The position numbers and the translations under genes were made by a program. DNA of 64,000 nt from an uncultured bacterium (GTDB lineage: Bacteria > Planctomycetota > Phycisphaerae > Phycisphaerales > SM1A02), in assembly GCA_903919715.1 (NCBI GenBank), contig CAIXJC010000062.1, positions 1-64,000 on the forward strand. The letters are read 5' to 3'. Position 1 is the stretch's first letter. Every line of letters begins with the position of its first letter. The notes under the pieces were generated by a model. It was not told the origin of the DNA. It worked only from the letters and a program-made list of their open reading frames with translations, and searched no databases. This document shows, piece by piece, positions 52,267 to 60,832 of the stretch.

Positions 52267-55200
52267 TCAGACATCGATGACTTCGCCGCTCGACAACAAC
52301 ACAATCGAAGTCGAAATGATCTTCGGATCAACGTTGTATTCCGCAGCCACGGCTTCGCGATATGCGTGAAGTTGCGGGCGGTGGTGATCGGCACGAGATG
52401 TAGACCAGTTTGGGTCGCCTTCGACGAGCGGACGATCGGTCTTGAAATCCACGATCTCGATACGCGTCCACGCACGAGGCTTTCCGTGCAAGACAATTCG
52501 GTCGATCGCGCCCTGTCGCAATCCACCACCTTCGTTGAAGTGCAAGAACTGACGCTCTCGCACCGCAATGGCCGAATCCTTCGGCCGCGAAAGAGACGCT
52601 GCGATCTTGCCAGCACGCAACTGCTTGACGACATGAGCAACTGCGGCTTGAATCTTTTCTGCGGTGAAAAACGGAGCGAGTGCTGTTGCGCGTGCGACAA
52701 GAGTTGGTTCATCGGGATGCCACTCGTCGATCCATTCGACGCTCTCGCAGACTGCGTGGGCAATGCTGCCATACGCCATTGCGTTGCGACTGGATAACGG
52801 ATCCACGGCGTCGACCTTCATTTCATCTTCTCGCGTGGCAACCTCGCTGAGTGCAGAGGCACTACGCGCAACCCGAGTCTGCACGCGTGGCGACTTCGGT
52901 CGAGCGGGCATCGGCGGCGCAATCAAGTTTGCTGTTTCGTTTGACTCTCCAGCCTTCGCGGAATCCGTCATACCCGCCGCTGCTGCATCAATCCAAGATT
53001 CATCATCATCCAACTTCGACTTTAAATCTGAAGGTGACATTACAAAGCGGAGAATTCCGCCGTGGCTTCGAGTGATCGTCGGCGGATCATCGCTACTTGA
53101 AGCATTGTCGACAAATACCCAGAGCCCTCGCTTCGCGCGCGTAACTGCAACATAGAGAGAACTGAGAAATTCTTGATACGCAAATTGGTCAGCAGAGTCG
53201 ATCACTTCCTGCACACCTGGCATCGCAAGGCCAGCTGAAATTTTTGGTGCGATGCGATCGAAATCAGGACCGCGATATTCACCACCACGCCCCACAGCCA
53301 TGGAATAACGCGGAGTCGTGGTCTTGCTCTGCGCCACATAGAGAACGATGTCCCATTCTAATCCCTTTGCCTGATGAATATTGATCGCATGAATGGATTG
53401 GCTGGGAACATCCTGCATCTTCACTGCGTCGAGAAGTGCGATCAAATCGTCAAGGGTCCCGCCGCCTTCTTCTGCGCTGCCAATCTCTGAAATCAATTGT
53501 GTGACTCGCCGTCGATCGCCATCATCCAGCGGAGTGCCACCGGCCAATCGATCGAGCTTTGAAACCCACGCGCAGATCGTTGCCGCGACCGAATCCGCTG
53601 CGAACGCAAGGCGAAGTTTCTGCGCTGCATCGAAGCGCGGATTCGACTGACGTGCGAGCGACCAATCTGTTGGAAGTTGCACACCCCAAACTTGTGCAAG
53701 CGGTGATTGCAGGACGCTCAACAAACTGACGAGATCATCAGGATGAGCTGCGAAGCGAATCGCATCAATCAATGCAACAACTGCAGGCGAAGCTGACAAT
53801 TCCCCACCCGCCAAGAGCGCACATGGAGGCGCATCGGGCTGATTGCGAATCGCTTGTGCGATCAAACCAACATCTTTGTTTCGAGGCGCAATCACAGCGA
53901 TTTTCAATCGGCCGCCAGAGCGCCGCCAAAGTTCCGAAGCCTTTGCAGCCGCGGCAGCGAGATGAAGACCCTTCTCGGTCTCGACGAATCGAACGCAACC
54001 ACTCAGCGTGGCGTTCTTTGGCGCAGCAATGTGATCAGCATATTTGTCCATCCACCTTTCAAGCGCCGCAACAAAATTCAGGTTGTAGTTCTTGTCATCA
54101 GGATCTCGCGCTGGATGATCCGCACGCAAGAGCGATCGAAAGACGCGATCCACCGTCTGCAAGACAACGGGCGCGCTGCGCCAACTTGTGGCGAGCGTCT
54201 CATCGCGAACATCTGCATGCCCACTTTCATTGAGGAGTGCAGCCAGACCACGCAGCAGACGCGGATCGCCGTTGCGCCAGCCATAAATAGATTGTTTCGC
54301 ATCGCCAACCGCCAGAATGGACCGGGCATTTTCGCCGCCCGATGCAATCGATTCTGCCAACGGCTTCAACGCACGCCACTGCGCAAGGCTCGTGTCCTGA
54401 AACTCATCAAGCAGTAAGTGATCAATGCGTCCATCCAAGCGATAGAGCATGTCGCCGAGCGTGTCCTTCGCCAGACTGCGGCTGACGGATCGTGTAATCG
54501 AATCGAATGTGCAAGCACCCGCTTGAAAAAGAAGGCTGCGTACTTCTTCATCTAACCGCTGCGCCAATTCGCACTGTGCAATGCTCGAGCGCAATGCAGT
54601 GACGGTGATGACTCCCCGAGCCCATTCCAGAATGTCCTCGAAATGCGGTAATGCAGAAGGGTCGATTGGCTTTCGGTTATAAGTTGGATCTCCCTGAATC
54701 AGTTTTTTGGGAATTCCTACGGACAAGAATTTCTTGAGCGATTCAATGTCGGACCGACCATCGTCAACCGACTTCAGAATCTTGGCACCATCCTTGCTGA
54801 CTCTCTCATACTCACTTTGATTACTTCCACTCATCGTGCCAACCAATCCTGCGATGGCCTTGATTGCTTTGCGCGCTACGGAAATATCCACCACCTTGAC
54901 TTCATCAGTTCGAACCCACGCTGGCGAAGGATTCACCGACTCATCATCCGATTGACTATCCCGCCAGATCTCCAGCAATTTTCCTATTCCATCGAGCAAC
55001 TGCGTAGCTAAATCGCGTTTGCCTTTGCCCATGGCGGTGGTTCGCAAGAGTCGCTGCGCATCCGCTGGATTCGCCTGAATTACGCGCGCAAGGGCCTCCA
55101 TATGAATCTTCTGAAGCTTTGAATCGTCGACCGGAGTCGTCCCAGGAGACAAACCAAGTTCTAGCGAATATGCAGAAGCGAGTCGATTGAAAAAACCATC

Positions 55201-55563
55201 GATCGTCCGAATCTCCAATCGATCCAAACGCTGCACAAGCACATCGAGCAACTCTTCGCATTTCACATCGCCACTACGTGCTTTGTTGCCGAAAATGGAT
55301 TCCGCAAGTTCGCCTCGCGCCCCATGATGAAGAGGGTTGCGATCAAGAACAGCATCGGCAACGCGCAGAAGAACTTTGTTTCGAATGTCACGCGCAGAAG
55401 CTCGCGTGAATGTCGTGGCGAGAATGGATTCGACGCGCGCTAGATCGCCTTCGATCAGTCCGCTGTGTGCAACGCGCAAGAAATCTGCAGAAAGTTTATG
55501 CGTCTTACCGCTACCTGCATTCGCCAGCACGCGAGTGATCTGCAGTGGAGGCAACGCACTCAT
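52267..55563 (-). CDS. addA: AddA-like helicase/nuclease of the AddAB double-strand-break repair complex
   Basis: A 1098-residue UvrD-type helicase fused to a nuclease. Helicase motifs are NAGSGKTHKL (motif I, about residue 16), LLLDEFQDTS (II), VGDAKQSIYGWRNGD (III), ATSWRS (IV), IHQAKGLEWDIVLY (V) and VAVTRAKRGLWV (VI). The C-terminus holds a RecB-type nuclease: AYGSIAHAVCE and IVDFKTDRP with the catalytic Asp and Lys. It would resect broken ends with AddB. Its start overlaps the addB stop (ATGA). Confidence 0.88.
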   Translation of the reverse strand: MSALPPLQITRVLANAGSGKTHKLSADFLRVAHSGLIEGDLARVESILATTFTRASARDIRNKVLLRVADAVLDRNPLHHGARGELAESIFGNKARSGDVKCEELLDVLVQRLDRLEIRTIDGFFNRLASAYSLELGLSPGTTPVDDSKLQKIHMEALARVIQANPADAQRLLRTTAMGKGKRDLATQLLDGIGKLLEIWRDSQSDDESVNPSPAWVRTDEVKVVDISVARKAIKAIAGLVGTMSGSNQSEYERVSKDGAKILKSVDDGRSDIESLKKFLSVGIPKKLIQGDPTYNRKPIDPSALPHFEDILEWARGVITVTALRSSIAQCELAQRLDEEVRSLLFQAGACTFDSITRSVSRSLAKDTLGDMLYRLDGRIDHLLLDEFQDTSLAQWRALKPLAESIASGGENARSILAVGDAKQSIYGWRNGDPRLLRGLAALLNESGHADVRDETLATSWRSAPVVLQTVDRVFRSLLRADHPARDPDDKNYNLNFVAALERWMDKYADHIAAPKNATLSGCVRFVETEKGLHLAAAAAKASELWRRSGGRLKIAVIAPRNKDVGLIAQAIRNQPDAPPCALLAGGELSASPAVVALIDAIRFAAHPDDLVSLLSVLQSPLAQVWGVQLPTDWSLARQSNPRFDAAQKLRLAFAADSVAATICAWVSKLDRLAGGTPLDDGDRRRVTQLISEIGSAEEGGGTLDDLIALLDAVKMQDVPSQSIHAINIHQAKGLEWDIVLYVAQSKTTTPRYSMAVGRGGEYRGPDFDRIAPKISAGLAMPGVQEVIDSADQFAYQEFLSSLYVAVTRAKRGLWVFVDNASSSDDPPTITRSHGGILRFVMSPSDLKSKLDDDESWIDAAAAGMTDSAKAGESNETANLIAPPMPARPKSPRVQTRVARSASALSEVATREDEMKVDAVDPLSSRNAMAYGSIAHAVCESVEWIDEWHPDEPTLVARATALAPFFTAEKIQAAVAHVVKQLRAGKIAASLSRPKDSAIAVRERQFLHFNEGGGLRQGAIDRIVLHGKPRAWTRIEIVDFKTDRPLVEGDPNWSTSRADHHRPQLHAYREAVAAEYNVDPKIISTSIVLLSSGEVIDV

Positions 55564-58499
55564 GACGCAGCTCCATCTGCAGGTGCATCTTCGTCATCGC
55601 CTGTTGGAGTAAAGCAGATTTGGCGCAAGAGTCTTGCGTATCTCTCATCCCGTGTGACCAAATCGCCCGCCGTGCCGAATTCTCGCGCACGAATCTTTCG
55701 GATGATGCCAGACGCACTTTCAGTTGCGCGATCGGTTTCTTCGGATTCGAATTGGAGCGGGAGGAACGAAACAACTCCAGGCACTGCGGGAAGCGTGACA
55801 TACCCGACAGTCGGCACTGCCCCACTCATTCCTAGATAGTGCTCTGGAACGAATTTGCGGTAAAGCGGCAACTGCAGATCGAAGAATTCACCGTCCCTCC
55901 AAGTCGCCTTGTTTGGATCCGCTTCGTTGTCACCACTCTTATAGTCAATGATTCTCCACTCGCCGCTCGTGTTGTGGCGGTCAATGCGGTCAACACGGCC
56001 ACTGATTCCATGCCGTATTCCATCAACAACAATCTCCGTCTCCTTTGGGAGATTCCACTCGACCTCTTGCAACCTCCAACCCTGTGCGCGATCTGCGAGA
56101 TGCCATTCGATCGCCCCTTGAAGCCGCTCGATCGCGACATCAACCTGCAGAGTGATTCCCGCCTTGGGATGCTTCCCATATCGCTGCGCAACTTCGGCAC
56201 GAATCCACTGCGAGAGAAAATCCACAAGCGTGCTCGGATCATCGCACTCCTTGATCTTTGGATCGCCCAACTGCACAAGCGCATCATGCAGAAGCGATCC
56301 AAACTGAAGTGGATCGAGCGATAATGCGCCAGCGCCAGCACCCGAGCAAGAGTTGCCAAGATCGAGGACTTGTTCAAGCCAGTATCCGTACGGCGATTCG
56401 ATGTACGCCTTAAAACCTGTCACCGATGTTTTTCCCGGAAGCGGCAAATGCACATATTTCGCAGGATCCGGCACATCAAAAAACTTGCTCGATTTCGAGT
56501 TACCGATCGTCTGTGGCCGAAGGCGACGTCCCGCACCTTGCTCGAACAATCGGCGGACTCGCTGTGCTTGCGGAATGCCTTGACTTGGAAAAAGCAGCCG
56601 ACTTGGAATGCCAGGTTCGCCTTTCGCGTTTGTCAGACCCGAAACAATCACGAGTTCCTTCGTGCGCGCAGCGAGTGCGTGCAAGACATACGCATCCCGC
56701 GCAAGTCGCTGCGAACGGTCAGCCAACCCGAGTTCTTTGCGGAGCGAATCGTTCAGCCAACCATCGGGCAGCGGAGCGCTAGGAACAGTCCCTTCGCGAA
56801 TACCCATAAGAATCATTGAAGACGATGGATCGAAAAGCGAATCGAGCCAACCAATGACTTCCACCTCGAATCCATCGGGCGCAACCGGCACATCGACATC
56901 GCGCAGCATGCTGTCGAGAAATGCCACTGCTGCACCAACTGTCGTGGGCTGATCGGCCCAAACTCCCGCTGCGATTTGTCGCACAACACGGTCAATTGCA
57001 TCACATGCGGCTTCTTGCACAGGATCACCAATCGTTCCCTGCAAAGTTCGGCGAATGGTTCGTGCGAGTTCTTCCGTCAACTCGGCCCATCCACCGGAAA
57101 TCTTCGTGCCCATCGTTTCGGGAATAAACCGTCCAAAGAGAGTGCGCACTTGACTCATCAACGCCGAACCTTTTGCCTCATGAAACGCATCCGGTGAAGG
57201 CATCCCAAGAGATTCGAGGTGCTCGAAGTCGTTCACCAAATGCTCTGCGCGCGCCAAATCCAATTCTCGAACCAAATCGAAATTCGCACCATTTCGGCGC
57301 GCACCATCCGTCACGCATGGATGTTCAACGAATGCTGCGAGCGAATCGGGATGAGGCGAAGCATTGACTGCGGACAATGTGCCGAGCAATTTCCCAGCGA
57401 GCGTTTGTGAAAAAGGCTTTCCACCACCAACATGAATCGAACGACCGTGCGCTTCGGTCGTTCGTGCAAGAACAGCATTCAGCGCAGGCTCACCGTTGAC
57501 GATCACGATCGAGCCAGGATCGGGCGACGCCGGGGCGACCTTCTGAGAAATCATCGCATATCGCGCCACCGCAGCTTCGCATTGATCTTCGGGGCCATCT
57601 GCAGGTTCGATCTGATCATCAGAAAGTGCTGGCCCCTGCCGTAGCGCATCGCGCCGAACACATCCAATTTCGTCGAACCAAGATTTCTCGGCATCGCCAG
57701 CACTCGCATGATCTTTGGGCGCAATGATCCACGCAGCAACAGAAATTCCCTGCGATTCCAAGCGGGCGATCACTGCGCGAGTCAGCGGAGTTGCATCGAG
57801 CACACCCAACAAGATCACGCGCGAGACATTTGATGACTCACTTGCAACCACCCCCTCCTCAACCAATCGGCGATTCCAATCCAGAGCACAAAGCGGTCGG
57901 CGATCGCCGATCGCCTGCACTTTGCCCTGTGCAGCATTCACAAGTTCTTGCAACGAATTCCATCGCCGCTGCGCGCTTGCAGAATCCGTAACAATCGGCA
58001 ACATTGCAATCTCTTCCGGAGAACGATTCGCACTCGTCGCCTGATCAATAATCTTCTGCAGTTGCTGCACCAGTGTGATCCGAGACTTGGGATTCTGTGG
58101 AAGCCCCCGCGGCGCAAGCAACTCTGCGGCGTCTGGCGAGAGTTCTCCAAGCGCTTGTTCGAGTGCGACCAACCAATCTGAAGAACTGACGCACTCTTGC
58201 GAAATACTTTCGCCCAAAGTACGAGAGCCCAAAGTACGAGAGCCCAAAGTACGAGAGCCCAGCGTCTCAATGGTGCACATCTGAGGCGGAATGAGCGGCA
58301 CGCGTCGCACGCGCGCTTGCGTCAGAAGTTCGTATCGAAGATGTCGCATGATGCGACCACTGCTGACAACAATCATCGATGATGAAAGGTCGACAGCACC
58401 ATCGGCGGCACTCGGCGCGCTTTCAAGCAACGTGCGAGCAGCGACTGCGGCGGGACCATCATCCGCACACCAACCCAGAAACATTTTTTCGATTGTCAT
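55560..58499 (-). CDS. addB: AddB-like PD-(D/E)XK nuclease subunit
   Basis: A 979-residue partner of AddA. The N-terminal half has inactive-helicase-like features; the C-terminal nuclease has QFGSLLHDALVQL, the catalytic GEWRIIDYKSGDNE (PD-DxK motif) and FFDLQLPLYRKF, close to the family. I cannot place the four [4Fe-4S] cysteines of B. subtilis AddB with confidence. Near residues 83-98 a LGSRT unit is repeated three times, encoded by a 15-bp tandem repeat. The gene pair with an overlapping addA supports the assignment. Confidence 0.82.
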   Translation of the reverse strand: MTIEKMFLGWCADDGPAAVAARTLLESAPSAADGAVDLSSSMIVVSSGRIMRHLRYELLTQARVRRVPLIPPQMCTIETLGSRTLGSRTLGSRTLGESISQECVSSSDWLVALEQALGELSPDAAELLAPRGLPQNPKSRITLVQQLQKIIDQATSANRSPEEIAMLPIVTDSASAQRRWNSLQELVNAAQGKVQAIGDRRPLCALDWNRRLVEEGVVASESSNVSRVILLGVLDATPLTRAVIARLESQGISVAAWIIAPKDHASAGDAEKSWFDEIGCVRRDALRQGPALSDDQIEPADGPEDQCEAAVARYAMISQKVAPASPDPGSIVIVNGEPALNAVLARTTEAHGRSIHVGGGKPFSQTLAGKLLGTLSAVNASPHPDSLAAFVEHPCVTDGARRNGANFDLVRELDLARAEHLVNDFEHLESLGMPSPDAFHEAKGSALMSQVRTLFGRFIPETMGTKISGGWAELTEELARTIRRTLQGTIGDPVQEAACDAIDRVVRQIAAGVWADQPTTVGAAVAFLDSMLRDVDVPVAPDGFEVEVIGWLDSLFDPSSSMILMGIREGTVPSAPLPDGWLNDSLRKELGLADRSQRLARDAYVLHALAARTKELVIVSGLTNAKGEPGIPSRLLFPSQGIPQAQRVRRLFEQGAGRRLRPQTIGNSKSSKFFDVPDPAKYVHLPLPGKTSVTGFKAYIESPYGYWLEQVLDLGNSCSGAGAGALSLDPLQFGSLLHDALVQLGDPKIKECDDPSTLVDFLSQWIRAEVAQRYGKHPKAGITLQVDVAIERLQGAIEWHLADRAQGWRLQEVEWNLPKETEIVVDGIRHGISGRVDRIDRHNTSGEWRIIDYKSGDNEADPNKATWRDGEFFDLQLPLYRKFVPEHYLGMSGAVPTVGYVTLPAVPGVVSFLPLQFESEETDRATESASGIIRKIRAREFGTAGDLVTRDERYARLLRQICFTPTGDDEDAPADGAAS
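58211..58255 (-). repeat. three 15-bp tandem repeats inside addB
   Basis: The unit GCCCAAAGTACGAG plus one base is present three times (58211-58225, 58226-58240, 58241-58255), encoding LGSRT repeats on the minus strand. The repeat is in frame, so copy-number change would not break the protein. Confidence 0.85.
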
Positions 58500-58546
58500 G
58501 GACCAAAAGCGAGTCTACGACTTGCCAAACCAGAGTCAAGCGAAAT

Positions 58547-60685
58547 TTAACTCTCTCCTGTTGTCGACTCGACTGTTGTGCTCTTGGCTGAAGTGACGAC
58601 TGGATCCTCGGTGGCACCAGCGCCATAGCGCGCTGCCGCGAGTCGAATCTCAGCGAGTTGTTCAAAGAGAATCTCGATCAATTCTGGATCAAACTGACGC
58701 CCAGCATTGACTTTCATCTCAGCCAAGACGCGTTCTTCGGGCCATGCTTCTTTGTACTGGCGCTTCGAACTCAGTGCGTCGTAGACATCGGCGACAGAGA
58801 CAATGCGCGCAAAGAGTGGAATGGTCTCGCCCTTCATCGTGTTCCCAGCCAACCCCACCGAACCGCCTGCCTTCGCCAGATATTCGCCATCGCGGTCACC
58901 TGGATATCCGCCGCCATCCCAGCGTTCATGGTGATGAAGAGTGACGTCGATTGCCGCTCGATCCAAGACGCTATCTCGATCGCGAAAGAGGCCCGCTCCA
59001 TACACGGTGTGTTCCTGCATCACCGAATATTCATCAGCGGTCAATCGGCCTGGCTTTTTCAAGATCGCATCAGGGATTGCGACTTTTCCAACGTCATGCA
59101 ATCTCGCTGCGATGCGCAGCACGTCGCGCTCGTGTTCCATGGCATGACCTTGAACTCCATGACGCTTGGCCCATCCCTCATACAAGATGACCGAATACGC
59201 GGCGACTCGATCTACATGTGGCCCTGTTTCGCTTGGATCGCGAAGCTCTGCCATCTTGATCATGCGATTGACGAGTGAACGAGTCAGCGCGGCCCGTTCA
59301 AGCGCAACGGTAGCGGCTGATGCGAAGTGCTGGATCGCCTCGACATCAGACCTTGAAAAATTCGCGCGTGGCGCCCCGTTCTCGTCGAGTGGATTGAGCA
59401 ATTGAAGCACGCCAACATTTTTCCCGGTGGAAGTCCGCAGAGGCACCGCAAGCACCGAGCGAGTGCGATACCCCAAGGTCTGATCAACAGCTTTATTGAA
59501 ATGGAACGGTCGATCAGCAGGTATTTCGTATGCATCGTCGACGACGACCGATTCGCCAGTCATCGCCGCATAGCCTGAGATGCTTCCGCCGCCCACTGGA
59601 ATGCGAACGGACTTTGCGGAAAACCGCTGACCAAGTGGCATCTTGTTATTGAGTGTGTCATTTTGCACATATGTCAGCAGCAAATTGTCGCCTTCGCGCA
59701 ACATAACGCTGCCCGCATCACAGCCAATCAGTCTCCTTGCTTCGCCGAGAATCCGCTCCATCAAGATGTCGATGTCCTGAATCTTGTTCAGCTCCAAATC
59801 AATTTGAGCAATAGCCGCCAATTGGTCTGCCTGACGAGTGACATTCTTGGCGAGCGTCAGATTCTCTTTCGCCAAACGCTCCCGCCCCTCCAACTTCGAG
59901 GCCATCTCGTTCAGTTCTCCAACCACCTCCGCGATCTCGCCATTCGCCGGCTTCTCAAGCCGCCGCGAAAATTCACCCTCGCCCACGGTACGAATAAAAG
60001 TTCGAATCTCCCCGACTGGCGCTGTCAATCTATTGATCATTCGATCAGCTGCGAAGCCGACAGCCCCAGCACACAACACTGCTAATGCAAGCGCCAACTC
60101 AAAGAAATGATCCGCTTGATTCACAATGTCTTGGTACGGAATATCCGCAGCAGCCAATCCGACCACGCCACCATTGGCAGAATGGATTGGCGCAAAGCCC
60201 GACAGCCATTCGCCCTGCTGATCATGGACATAGTCGAATGATGGTCGATCCGAACTGATGACAACTCCCTTCCGATCGGTATGAATCGGGTCGTAAGGTG
60301 TCCCAGGTGCAGACCAAGCCTTACTTTGCCGCGGGTCCGAATCAACAGCGTAATCCCATCCAGACGTTGCACCTTGGTGAGTCGGAGTCAGGAGATAGAC
60401 GAAGCGAATGGGATCGTCGCCTCGCTGATTTTCAGCCGTCACGGAATGAATCATCTCTTCCAGATGTTCGTACTGTGGCGAATTGATGTCGTGCGATTCT
60501 CCAACTGCTGCGATCATCTCGGGCTCGACACCAGCGGCAACGGCGGCTGCGAGCGCTTGAACTCGCTCCTGAAGACCATGTCGAAGAATCGCGAGCGAAC
60601 TCCAATATCCAATCACGCACATTCCAGCGGTCGGAATGATTGCGATCATGACTACTGCTAATTTAATTTTGGTTCGCAGTATCAT
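58547..60685 (-). CDS. membrane sensor with HAMP, GAF and HD-GYP domains (predicted c-di-GMP phosphodiesterase)
   Basis: A 712-residue protein. Helix 1 (about 9-35) and helix 2 (about 195-220) frame a periplasmic sensor region of ~160 residues. A HAMP linker follows (NRLTAPVGEIRTFIRTVGEGEFSRRLE), then a coiled coil, a GAF domain (about 300-455, with SVLAVPLRTSTGKNVGVLQLLNP) and a C-terminal HD-GYP domain. HD is in ARLHDVGKVAIPD, and GYP in HHHERWDGGGYPGD. It should cleave c-di-GMP in response to an outside signal. The Ser/Thr tail after about residue 690 is not conserved. No c-di-GMP synthase is in the window. Confidence 0.9.
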   Translation of the reverse strand: MILRTKIKLAVVMIAIIPTAGMCVIGYWSSLAILRHGLQERVQALAAAVAAGVEPEMIAAVGESHDINSPQYEHLEEMIHSVTAENQRGDDPIRFVYLLTPTHQGATSGWDYAVDSDPRQSKAWSAPGTPYDPIHTDRKGVVISSDRPSFDYVHDQQGEWLSGFAPIHSANGGVVGLAAADIPYQDIVNQADHFFELALALAVLCAGAVGFAADRMINRLTAPVGEIRTFIRTVGEGEFSRRLEKPANGEIAEVVGELNEMASKLEGRERLAKENLTLAKNVTRQADQLAAIAQIDLELNKIQDIDILMERILGEARRLIGCDAGSVMLREGDNLLLTYVQNDTLNNKMPLGQRFSAKSVRIPVGGGSISGYAAMTGESVVVDDAYEIPADRPFHFNKAVDQTLGYRTRSVLAVPLRTSTGKNVGVLQLLNPLDENGAPRANFSRSDVEAIQHFASAATVALERAALTRSLVNRMIKMAELRDPSETGPHVDRVAAYSVILYEGWAKRHGVQGHAMEHERDVLRIAARLHDVGKVAIPDAILKKPGRLTADEYSVMQEHTVYGAGLFRDRDSVLDRAAIDVTLHHHERWDGGGYPGDRDGEYLAKAGGSVGLAGNTMKGETIPLFARIVSVADVYDALSSKRQYKEAWPEERVLAEMKVNAGRQFDPELIEILFEQLAEIRLAAARYGAGATEDPVVTSAKSTTVESTTGES

Positions 60686-60727
60686 TCGAAGGATTCATCT
60701 AACTCTCTGCGTTATCCAAGCAAGCAA

Positions 60728-60800
60728 AGCCGCCGATCGGACTTGAACCGACAACCTCAAGATTACAAATCATGTGCTCTACCAATTGAGCTACAGCGGC
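60728..60800 (-). tRNA. tRNA-Thr (anticodon UGU)
   Basis: On the minus strand, acceptor arms GCCGCTG and CGGCGGC pair (one G-U). The D-arm GTAGCTCAATTGGTAGAGC, the anticodon loop TTTGTAA (UGU) and the T-arm GTCGGTTCAAGTCCGAT are clear. The anticodon stem CATGA/TCTTG has one T-T mismatch (third pair). The discriminator is T and CCA is not encoded. It lies 32 bp past mnmG on the same strand. Confidence 0.9.
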
Positions 60801-60832
60801 ATCGAAACGAAAACGCAGTCTAGCAAATCATT

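Noticed and set aside
58211-58255. CRISPR-like array (also the arrays at 32307-32354 and 51841-51876)
   Set aside because: The units abut with no spacers and are short tandem repeats, two of them in frame within genes.
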